From: Pseudomonas sp. GV085
GTDB lineage: Bacteria > Pseudomonadota > Gammaproteobacteria > Pseudomonadales > Pseudomonadaceae
NCBI RefSeq assembly: GCF_003050925.1
Contig: NZ_QAOV01000022.1
Location: forward strand, 1-61,106
Length of the DNA: 61,106 nt
Reading direction: 5' to 3'
In this document: positions 53,671-61,106 of the stretch, in pieces
Layout of the letters: every line of letters begins with the position of its first letter
Position numbering within the stretch: the first letter of the stretch is position 1
Program-made: the position numbers and the translations under genes
Notes under the pieces: generated by a model
The model's database searches: none
Seen by the model: the letters and a program-made list of their open reading frames with translations, nothing else
Told to the model about the DNA's origin: nothing

Positions 53671-56600
53671 AACAGTACTCCCTGTTCCCAGGCGGGTTCG
53701 GCCTTGGGTTCCGGCTTGCCCTGGAACAGCCTGTCCAGACGCTCGATCAGTTCTCTTGGCGGCCGGGCGAAAAACACACCCTGGCTGGCCGCACGCGTAC
53801 CCCGCAAAAACAGGTACAACGCACCGCCGACATGCCGGTCGTAGTCGTAATCGGCGAGCCGCGCCTTGAGCTGACGGTGCAGGGCCAACAGGTACAACAC
53901 GTATTGCAGGTCATAACGGTTGTCGAGAATCGATTGTTCCATGGCCTGCGCGGTGTAGGCCGCATCATCGACGCCGAGCCAGTTGGATTTGTAGTCGGCA
54001 ACGTAATAGCGGCCGTCATGTTCGAACGTCAGGTCGATGAAACCCTTGAACATGCCATTGAGCAACACCGGTTCCGCGGCCACCCGGGCCACGCCGTTAT
54101 GGGTGTATTGGCACACCAGCGCATCGAGCTTGAGCACATCGACCTTATGGCTGGCGAACCAGAACTCCATCTCGACCTGATACTGCGTCAACTGGCCGAA
54201 TACCACCGGCGCCTGACCGCCGCCCAGTTGCAACGGCGACTTGAGCAGATGCTGCAGCCAGTCACTCAGCGTGGTGATCCAGCCCTCCCAGCCTCGACGA
54301 TTGCAGCGACGGGCAATGGCGTCGATCACCTCTTGTGGTGGCGCAGCAAAACCTTCGCCTCCCGCCCATTCGAGCAAGCCATGGAGGAAGGTGCCGGGGT
54401 TCGGGCCGCGTGGGAAGCGATGGATATCGCCGCCACCGGCCACCACTTCCCTGGGGGCCTGTGGGTCGAGGCGTTCGTCATCGAACAGTTTTTGCGCCTG
54501 CGGGCTCTCCGGCGCCTCGTCGGTGCCGACGCTGAGGGTGTCGCCAATGCGCAACGCGCTGTAAGAAGCGATCCACCAGTTTTCACTGGCCTTGCGTTTC
54601 GGAACCCGCGGAACAAGCAGCGCCGCGTCGTTTTGCGGTGGCTGGTAGTGCTCCGCTGTTGCTTCAGGCATCTCGGCATAGGCCAGCGCCGGGCAGTCCT
54701 GTTGCAGGTCCCGCAACCAAAGCTGCAACGCCGGGGATTCAGCCAAAGGCGCGCCGCCGCCAAGCAGATAACCCAATGCCGACAGATGCAGCACCGAGCC
54801 ATTGTTGTTGCCGCGCTTGAGGTCGGCCACCCCCAGCCAGCAGGCGTGTTGCGCCCGGGTCAGGGCGACATAGAGCAAGCGCAGATCCTCGGCCAGACGC
54901 TCATCGTCAGCCTGGGCAATCAACTCCGCCGTTGGCTTCAACGTGACCTGGGCATTGCCGGATTCATCGTGGTAGTGCAACGGCAGGCGGCTGCCATCCA
55001 CCGGTTTCGCCGAGCAAATGAACGGCAGGAACACCAAGGGGTATTCAAGGCCCTTGGACTTGTGAATGGTCACGACCTTGACCAATTGCTCATCACTTTC
55101 CAGACGCAGGATCTGCTCTTCGCCAGCCTGCCCGGACAACGCCAGATGCTCGGACAGATGCCGGATCAGGGCTTGTTCGCCATCGAGTTCGGCGGCGGCT
55201 TGTTGCAGTAGTTCGAAAAGGTGCAGAAGGTTGGTCAACACGCGCTCGCCGTCACTGCGGGCGATCAACGCCTGGGGCAGACGGAAGTCGTGCAGCAAGC
55301 GCCGCAGCATCGGCAGTACGCCCTGCTTGCGCCAGACTTCGCGATAGCCACGGAACTGCATGACCCGGGCTTCCCAGGCCAACTCGTCCTGATTCAGCCG
55401 CTCCAGCTCAGTCAACGACAGGTTCAACGTGATGCTGGCCAACGCGGCTCGTAGCGGGCGCTCGACGTCCGGCTCGGCGCAGGCCTTGAGCCAGGTCAGC
55501 ACGTCATGCGCTTCCTGGGCGGCGAACACCGAGTCCTTGTCCGACAGGTAAACACTGCGCACGCCACGGGCGGCCAATTGCGCACGAACCGCCTGCGCCT
55601 CCTTGCCGTCGCGGACCAGGATGGCGATGTCCGCCGGCAGCAGGCCCCTGAAGGCTTTGCCATCCTGGGTGAATCCCGCTTGCTCCTGCTGTCCGCCATT
55701 GAGCAATGCCGTGATTTCACTGGCGCAGGCAGCCGCCAGGTGTTGCCGGTACACCGCACCGGACAACGGTTGTTCGGCCGGCAAGTGCCAAATGTTCAAG
55801 GCCGGGATTGCCTGGTCATTGATGCGCAAGACTTCTTTGCGGCCCTGGGAGGCAACCGGCGTGAACGGAACCGGGTTGTCGCCATTCTTCTGCCTGAAGA
55901 GGAAAGCGCCGCGTCCTGACGCCCGGGCTTCGGCGCGCTCGAACACATGGTTCACCGCGTTGACCATGCCGTGGCTCGAGCGAAAGTTGGTGCCCAGGGT
56001 GTGCAGGCGGCCGGTGGTGGCCTGCCGGGCACGCAGGTAGGTATGGATGTCGGCACCGCGAAAAGCGTAGATCGCCTGTTTCGGGTCGCCGATCAGGAAC
56101 AGACCGCACTCGGGGCTGTTCTCTTCAATGCGGTAGATGCTCTCGAAGATCCGGTATTGCACCGGGTCGGTGTCCTGGAACTCATCGATCAGGGCGACCG
56201 GAAACTGTTCACGAATCAGGGTTGCCAGTCGCTCGCCGCCATCGGACTGCAAGGCCGCATCGAGGCGCAGCAACATGTCGTCGAAACCCATTTCCGCGCG
56301 GCGACGCTTCTCTTCCTCGAATCGCGCCCCGACCCAGCGGGCCGCATGTTGCAGCACGGCGGCATCAGGCGTTGGCAACCCATCGAGACAGGCCTTGAGG
56401 CCGGCCATCGCATCGAGCCCCGGATGTCGAGGCGCTTCGCCCTTCCAGGCTTCGGCCATGCCATCAGGGGTCAGGCGCGTGAAGCCGGTGCCGATATCCA
56501 GTTGCTCAAGGGATTCGTCTTCGGCCCAGGCTTTGATCTTTTCAAACCAGGGCTCGAAATAGCGAGCCTGCATCTTGCGACCGTCGACAGCCTTGCCGGC

Positions 56601-57356
56601 AACGCCCTGGTGACAGATGGCAAGCAACTCGTCCGCCCACTGCAGCCAGGGCTTCTTCAGTTCGATCAGGGCAACCCGTCGCTCTTGCAAGCATTGCGAA
56701 ATCACCTCGGCGGGCTCTTTCCCTTCAAGGGTATCCCGCTCGCTGGCGAACAGCGCACGAATCCGCGGCAGCAGCGTCGCCGGTCCGCCCCAATTGCTGC
56801 GCACCCAATTCAATGCATCACCTTGCATCGGGTAACAGAACAGTCGCCAGTAATCGCGCAGGACTTCCCCCAGCAAGTCGCTGTGGTCGGTTACCAGGGT
56901 CTGGGTAAACAGGCTGCCGCTGTCGAACGCGTGCTCGCGCAACATGCGCTGGCACCAACTGTGGATGGTCGACACCGCCGCCTCGTCCATCCACTGCGCG
57001 GCGATATCCAGGCGGTTTGCGCACCCGGGCCATTGCTCGGGTAAGTACTGAATACGCAACTCGGCAATCAGGCTGTCCGGGGCCGGTGTTTCATCGCGAA
57101 AATATCGTGCGGCCTCGGCGAGCCGTGTGCGGATGCGTTCGCGCAGCTCTTTGGTCGCGGCATCGGTGAAGGTCACGACGAGGATCTGCGGCGGCAACAG
57201 CTCACGCCCGAAGCCACTGTCCTCCCCGCCATTGCCAAGCACCAGACGCAGGTACAGCGCGGAAATGGTGAACGTCTTGCCGGTCCCGGCGCTGGCTTCG
57301 ATCAGTTGGCTGCCGCGCAGCGGGAATGCCAGGGCCAGAGGTGTCTTCGTGTTCAT
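53667..57356 (-). CDS. recB: RecB, helicase-nuclease subunit of RecBCD
   Basis: A 1229-residue 3'-5' SF1 helicase plus C-terminal PD-(D/E)XK nuclease. Walker A is EASAGTGKTFTISAL (about residue 20), followed by VTFTDAATKELRERI, the DEFQDTDPVQYRIF motif, VTIHKSKGLEYPLVF and the nuclease core (GFIDLTFEHDGRYYVADYKS near 1110, D and K of the motif). It starts at ATG 57356, in a one-base TGATG overlap with recC; the upstream open frame is ignored. Confidence 0.96.
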   Translation of the reverse strand: MNTKTPLALAFPLRGSQLIEASAGTGKTFTISALYLRLVLGNGGEDSGFGRELLPPQILVVTFTDAATKELRERIRTRLAEAARYFRDETPAPDSLIAELRIQYLPEQWPGCANRLDIAAQWMDEAAVSTIHSWCQRMLREHAFDSGSLFTQTLVTDHSDLLGEVLRDYWRLFCYPMQGDALNWVRSNWGGPATLLPRIRALFASERDTLEGKEPAEVISQCLQERRVALIELKKPWLQWADELLAICHQGVAGKAVDGRKMQARYFEPWFEKIKAWAEDESLEQLDIGTGFTRLTPDGMAEAWKGEAPRHPGLDAMAGLKACLDGLPTPDAAVLQHAARWVGARFEEEKRRRAEMGFDDMLLRLDAALQSDGGERLATLIREQFPVALIDEFQDTDPVQYRIFESIYRIEENSPECGLFLIGDPKQAIYAFRGADIHTYLRARQATTGRLHTLGTNFRSSHGMVNAVNHVFERAEARASGRGAFLFRQKNGDNPVPFTPVASQGRKEVLRINDQAIPALNIWHLPAEQPLSGAVYRQHLAAACASEITALLNGGQQEQAGFTQDGKAFRGLLPADIAILVRDGKEAQAVRAQLAARGVRSVYLSDKDSVFAAQEAHDVLTWLKACAEPDVERPLRAALASITLNLSLTELERLNQDELAWEARVMQFRGYREVWRKQGVLPMLRRLLHDFRLPQALIARSDGERVLTNLLHLFELLQQAAAELDGEQALIRHLSEHLALSGQAGEEQILRLESDEQLVKVVTIHKSKGLEYPLVFLPFICSAKPVDGSRLPLHYHDESGNAQVTLKPTAELIAQADDERLAEDLRLLYVALTRAQHACWLGVADLKRGNNNGSVLHLSALGYLLGGGAPLAESPALQLWLRDLQQDCPALAYAEMPEATAEHYQPPQNDAALLVPRVPKRKASENWWIASYSALRIGDTLSVGTDEAPESPQAQKLFDDERLDPQAPREVVAGGGDIHRFPRGPNPGTFLHGLLEWAGGEGFAAPPQEVIDAIARRCNRRGWEGWITTLSDWLQHLLKSPLQLGGGQAPVVFGQLTQYQVEMEFWFASHKVDVLKLDALVCQYTHNGVARVAAEPVLLNGMFKGFIDLTFEHDGRYYVADYKSNWLGVDDAAYTAQAMEQSILDNRYDLQYVLYLLALHRQLKARLADYDYDRHVGGALYLFLRGTRAASQGVFFARPPRELIERLDRLFQGKPEPKAEPAWEQGVLL

Positions 57357-60300
57357 CAGCGCGATTCCTCGCTGGACAGTGAACGCCAGGGTGCTTCGAA
57401 AAGCGGACGATAAAGTGCATCGCACCAGTCGCTGAACGTCTCATCGGCGACCAAGGCATCGTAATCGGCGAATTGGCGCGCGAGTGCCGGGCTTTCGCGA
57501 CGCTCTCCGTCCGTCGTCTGCCCATCCCCTTCATAGGCCTTGCGCGCAGCGGAATCGGCCTTGATCGGGTCGGTTTGCCCCAGCCACGCAAAGGCTGTTT
57601 TGACCGCGATCGGCAGAGGCTGGCGCATACCCGCCTGCCAGGCCATCAACAGGTCACCCAGCGTTTTCCGCGCTGTGGACTCATCCATCGGTTCGAGCAA
57701 CAGACTGTCGTCGCCGGCCACCAGTGCAGTGGTCAGCGCCATGCCACTGGCACAAGCCACCAGATGGGTGAGCCACGGGCGTGTCAGTCGATGCCATTTG
57801 CGTGACTTGATCGAGCCGATGCTGTTGGGGATCGTTGTGATAGACAACAAACCGCCATCGGCGCGCTGATGCAGGCCGCTGAGCCAGCCCTCAATGTGCA
57901 GGCCTTGCAGTTCCAGATCGACGGGCAACGCGCTGCTGAGCGGTGTTGGCCACAACGCCAGGAGCTGTTGGTGGCGTTGCAGCAAGTCAGGTAATGGCTC
58001 GATCAACTCGCGTTGCAGGCACTCACCGAATCCGGCCATGGGCAGCAGCCCGCTGTTTTGCAGGCGTTTCGCCTGATCCTCCAGTGCCTGTCCGGTATTT
58101 CCAGGATCTGCCAGCGCCGCTTCGAGCAAACGGTCGCTGAGGCTGTAACGCTGCAACGCATCCAGGACAAAAGGCTCTTCATCAGCCAAGGGCACTTCAG
58201 CCGCCTCGAAGAAGACCTTCAGGCGCTGGCTGAAAAAGTGCCGTACCGGATTGCGCAGGAAATCCTGCAGTTGACCGAGACTCAGTGGTTCGTCCTGAAC
58301 GTGAGCCTCGAGCACTTCGGCGCTTGCCTGTTGCTCTGTCGCTTGATGAAGGACCTGCCATTCGGTGGCGTAGCTGAACGACTCATCCCCGTCGTGAAAG
58401 TAGCGAGCACTGAAGGGTTGCAACGGGTGTTCCCGGGTCATGGCCTGGAGCAGGTCATTGTCGCTTTGTGACAATCGCCAACCGCTGGCCAGGTGGTCGC
58501 GTAACTGGCCGATCAGCACCGACGCAGGCCTCTCGCTGTTATCGCGGATGCTGCGTCCCACCCAACTGATGTAGAGCTGGTCCCGTGCCGACAGCAAGGC
58601 TTCCAGTAGCAGGTAGCGGTCATCTTCGCGCCGGGAGCGGTCACCTGGACGGTAATCACTGCCCATGAGATCGAAATCCAGTGGCGGCTGCGCGCGCGGA
58701 TAATCGCCGTCATTCATGCCCAACAGGCACACCAGTTTGAACGGGATGGCGCGCATGGGCATCAAGGTGCAGAAGTTGACCGCTCCGGCCAGAAAGCGTT
58801 GGGACAAACGGCCCTGATCCAGACCCGCAAGCCAGGCTTCACGGACGACGGTCAGCGGCAACTCGTCCTGCAACCCGACCGACTCGCAGGTCTCGAGCCA
58901 GGTCTCACGCAGCTCTTCGAGCTGAGCCAGCAAGTAGTCATCGTGTTCGTTACTGGCAAGGAAGAACAACTGCACCAACGCCTGCAAGCGCAAGCCCCAT
59001 TGCCCCGGTGATGCTGGCTGAGAGAGTTCGTGGTGAGCCACTTCCAGCGCGTCCAGCAGCGCAACCAGCGGGCCGATTAGCGCGGCGTCCAGGCCCCCGA
59101 TTTCGTCGTAGGGCTCGATACCCTCATAAGCATCGGCGCTGCCAACGGCATAACCGAGCAACATCCGGCGCAAGCCGAAACGCCAGCTGTTTTGCTCCAG
59201 TTCATGCGGCAGCCCGAGCCCGGCACGCTGCTCGGCGTTCATGCCCCAGCGAATGCCGGCACCTTCGATCCAGCGGTGCAGCGTCGGCAGGTCGCGCTCC
59301 TCAACACCAAAGCGAGCGCGCAGTGCCGGGACGTCCAGCAGATCGAGAATTTCACTGACGGGGAATCGGCTGTCAGGCAGCTTGAGCAGGTGCTCGACAG
59401 CAATCAGCAATGGATCGCGGCCGCGCTGGCCCTGGTCAGCCAGGGTAAATGGAATGAAGCGCGGATCCTGGCGGTCAAGCTGACCAAACACGGCACGAAT
59501 ATGCGGTGCGTAGCTGTCGATGTCCGGAACCATCACGATAATGTCCCGGGGCCGCAGTGTCGGGTCGGCGCTGAAGCGCGAGAGCAGTTGATCGTGGAGG
59601 ATCTCGACTTCTCGCTGGGCGCTATGGGCGATGTGAAAACGGATCGACTCGTCCTTCTTCAGGTCGATCGCGGGCCAACGCTCCCGAGTCTCGTTGAGGG
59701 GACGCAACTCGAGGATGTCATCCTGCAATTGGTTGAGCATGTTCAGCGGCTGACTTTCACTGAACAGGTCGATGCGCCCGTCTCGGAATGCCGAACGATA
59801 GCTGTTGGGATCGTCATAACTGTCGAGCAGGTTGATATAGTCCCGCCCCTGTTTACCCCAGGCAGCCAGCAACGGGTGAGCATGCTGGTGGAGGGTTTGC
59901 GGATCGATCACTACCGGCATGCCGCTTTTGCGGGCCTGACGCTTGTATTGATGCCGCAACAGGTCTTTATCGGCGACGATGTCCGCCCAATGGTGACGAC
60001 ACGGGTTGTGTACGCACAGCAGGACCTGGCTGAATCGAGCCAGTCCCGCCAGTGCTTCCAGGGCTTGAGCAGGCAGGGAAGAAATCCCGAAAACGATCAC
60101 TCGCGAGGGTAATCCCTTGGGGGCTGTTTCGAGATGGTTGATACGCTCGACAAATCGCTGATGGACGCCGGCACGGCTTTGCGCCATGCCTTCTTCCCCC
60201 ACATCCAGCAAGAGTGCGCGCCATAACTCTGCCTGCCAGCAATTGGCCGGGGTCAGGGGTTTGGTTTCGCCCCTGGCGTTTCCTGTTTGATGTCGACCTT

Positions 60301-60805
60301 GCGCCCAGTCTTCCAGCCAGTCAGCCCGATAGACCTGGTATTGGTCGAACAGATCCGCCAGACGCTCGGCCAATTGATAGCGTTTGCGCAGATCGGTGTC
60401 ATGGGTCAGGAAACGCTGCAGCGGCTCGAAGTGCGGCTGATTGATCAATTGCGGCAGCAGGCGCATCAGACGCCAGGTCAGCGGGGCTTTATCGAGCAGG
60501 GACTTGACCGGAATTTCGTCACGGCCAAGGACCATGCGATAGAGCTGCCACATGAAGCTGCCGGGCAACTGCACGTCGATGGCGGCAGCGATGCCGCAGC
60601 CTCCCATGTCGTCGTCCTCAGAATCTTCCGCCAGTGCCAGCTTCAGCCATTGGGCAATGCCATTGCTTTGCACCAACGCGATTTCATTCTCCAGGGGAGC
60701 CAGCGGGTAGCGCCGCATCCAGCTGACCACCAGGCTGCGCAACTCATCCAGGCGGTTGCCGTGAACCACCATAAAACCAGCACTGAGGGACGTCGCGTCC
60801 GGCAT
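57356..60805 (-). CDS. recC: RecC, Chi-scanning subunit of RecBCD
   Basis: A 1149-residue subunit that holds the DNA fork, splits the strands and reads Chi. Its inactivated helicase-like fold and C-terminal nuclease-like domain match RecC; visible blocks include DIIVMVPDIDSYAPHIRAVF, RMLLGYAVG and FKLVCLLGMNDGDYPR. It starts at ATG 60805 (MPDATSLSAGFMVVHGNRLD). It is the first gene of recC-recB-recD, a tightly overlapped operon lying directly after an rRNA operon. The frame upstream runs through a REP and is ignored. Confidence 0.96.
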   Translation of the reverse strand: MPDATSLSAGFMVVHGNRLDELRSLVVSWMRRYPLAPLENEIALVQSNGIAQWLKLALAEDSEDDDMGGCGIAAAIDVQLPGSFMWQLYRMVLGRDEIPVKSLLDKAPLTWRLMRLLPQLINQPHFEPLQRFLTHDTDLRKRYQLAERLADLFDQYQVYRADWLEDWAQGRHQTGNARGETKPLTPANCWQAELWRALLLDVGEEGMAQSRAGVHQRFVERINHLETAPKGLPSRVIVFGISSLPAQALEALAGLARFSQVLLCVHNPCRHHWADIVADKDLLRHQYKRQARKSGMPVVIDPQTLHQHAHPLLAAWGKQGRDYINLLDSYDDPNSYRSAFRDGRIDLFSESQPLNMLNQLQDDILELRPLNETRERWPAIDLKKDESIRFHIAHSAQREVEILHDQLLSRFSADPTLRPRDIIVMVPDIDSYAPHIRAVFGQLDRQDPRFIPFTLADQGQRGRDPLLIAVEHLLKLPDSRFPVSEILDLLDVPALRARFGVEERDLPTLHRWIEGAGIRWGMNAEQRAGLGLPHELEQNSWRFGLRRMLLGYAVGSADAYEGIEPYDEIGGLDAALIGPLVALLDALEVAHHELSQPASPGQWGLRLQALVQLFFLASNEHDDYLLAQLEELRETWLETCESVGLQDELPLTVVREAWLAGLDQGRLSQRFLAGAVNFCTLMPMRAIPFKLVCLLGMNDGDYPRAQPPLDFDLMGSDYRPGDRSRREDDRYLLLEALLSARDQLYISWVGRSIRDNSERPASVLIGQLRDHLASGWRLSQSDNDLLQAMTREHPLQPFSARYFHDGDESFSYATEWQVLHQATEQQASAEVLEAHVQDEPLSLGQLQDFLRNPVRHFFSQRLKVFFEAAEVPLADEEPFVLDALQRYSLSDRLLEAALADPGNTGQALEDQAKRLQNSGLLPMAGFGECLQRELIEPLPDLLQRHQQLLALWPTPLSSALPVDLELQGLHIEGWLSGLHQRADGGLLSITTIPNSIGSIKSRKWHRLTRPWLTHLVACASGMALTTALVAGDDSLLLEPMDESTARKTLGDLLMAWQAGMRQPLPIAVKTAFAWLGQTDPIKADSAARKAYEGDGQTTDGERRESPALARQFADYDALVADETFSDWCDALYRPLFEAPWRSLSSEESR

Positions 60806-60849
60806 AAAGGCTTCCTTGGAAATGCAAAATCGAGAAACGACTTTAACAT

Positions 60850-60952
60850 CTGTAGGAGCGAGCTCGCTCGCGAAGGTCGTCAACGATGACGCGGGTGGTC
60901 TGGGGTAACGCCGTGTCCTGAAGTTCTTCGCGAGCAGGCTCGCTCCTACAGG
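60850..60952. repeat. BIME upstream of recC
   Basis: TGTAGGAGCGAGCTCGCTCGCGAAG at 60851 and its inverse CTTCGCGAGCAGGCTCGCTCC at 60927-60948 form an inverted REP pair between the rRNA terminator and recC. Confidence 0.88.
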
Positions 60953-60970
60953 AAACAAAGCGCAAAAACA

Positions 60971-61002
60971 AAACCCCTACCTGCGTGCGCAGATAGGGGT
61001 TT
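60971..61002 (-). terminator. rRNA operon terminator
   Basis: AAACCCCTACCTGC / GCAGATAGGGGTTT stem just downstream (minus strand) of the 5S gene, followed by a T-rich run on that strand. Confidence 0.88.
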
Positions 61003-61012
61003 CGGAATTTAA

Positions 61013-61106
61013 TCTTGACGATGACCTACTCTCACATGGGGAAACCCCACACTACCATCGGCGATGCATCGTTTCACTGCTGAGTTCGGGATGGGATCAG
61101 GTGGTT
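61013..61106 (-). rRNA. rrf: 5S rRNA, 3' part
   Basis: On the minus strand the window edge reads AACCACCTGATCCCATCCCG and continues with GAACTCAGCAGTGAAACGAT and CGATGGTAGTGTGGGGTTTC, the conserved 5S core. It ends near CATCGTCAAGAT at 61013. The 5' part lies outside the window. This is the distal end of an rRNA operon. Confidence 0.95.

Overview
The window comes from a Pseudomonas chromosome, most likely the P. fluorescens group. Grounds: an lldR-lldP-lutABC-dld lactate locus, a tmRNA whose tag reads ANDETYGEYALAA, the mmsAB pair, recC-recB-recD directly downstream of an rRNA operon (the 3' part of a 5S gene lies at the right edge), and many REP/BIME palindromes of the types TAGGAGCGAGC and GATCGCAGCCTTCGGC between genes. 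Nothing in the window identifies the species.

Layout. 1-8.8 kb: lactate utilisation. LldR is divergent from the permease and the LutABC/Dld oxidation genes, with two FadR-type palindromes in the lldR-lldP gap. 8.9-10.3 kb: two small secreted paralogues and ssrA (tmRNA). 10.3-14.0 kb: a 3.6-kb integrative element inserted in the 3' end of ssrA. It has a P4-type integrase, one unknown cargo gene, MITE-like sequences and a duplicated attachment site of about 130 bp. 14.0-24.9 kb: a mosaic of mobile-element debris (IS630, IS5, group II intron, integrase and methyltransferase remnants, a second MITE copy). Inside it sits an intact AT-richer cluster at 17.2-23.2 kb: a BKACE-family beta-keto acid cleavage enzyme, a divergent zinc-type HemB paralogue, an alpha/beta-hydrolase, a PcaF-like thiolase, an EamA exporter and an AraC regulator. 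This cluster is the best candidate for an undescribed system.

25-29.3 kb: a MocR regulator divergent from benE, a 36-codon oxidoreductase remnant and a glyA copy, linked by ATGA overlaps. A second att-like half site, resembling the end of the ssrA element, follows at 29.55-29.64 kb. 29.7-47.9 kb: ordinary accessory metabolism and envelope functions (cysteine hydrolase, YeeE/YedE transporter, PAP2 and histidine phosphatases, chemoreceptor, HigBA-type toxin-antitoxin, D-aminoacylase, SulP transporter, several LysR regulators and quinone reductases). 48-50.5 kb: the mmsAB valine-degradation genes with a divergent LysR gene. 51.5-60.8 kb: the recCBD operon. 61 kb: the end of an rRNA operon.

How the genes fit together. 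Lactate enters through LldP and is oxidised by the LutABC and Dld complexes, under LldR control. In the 17-23 kb cluster, a thiolase, a beta-keto acid CoA-exchange enzyme and a hydrolase could make or break small beta-keto acids near succinyl-CoA. The HemB paralogue has altered substrate-pocket residues and sits beside an exporter. I suggest either a small-molecule pathway using 5-aminolevulinate-like substrates, or production of a HemB inhibitor with a resistant HemB copy. That is inference from gene content and residues only.
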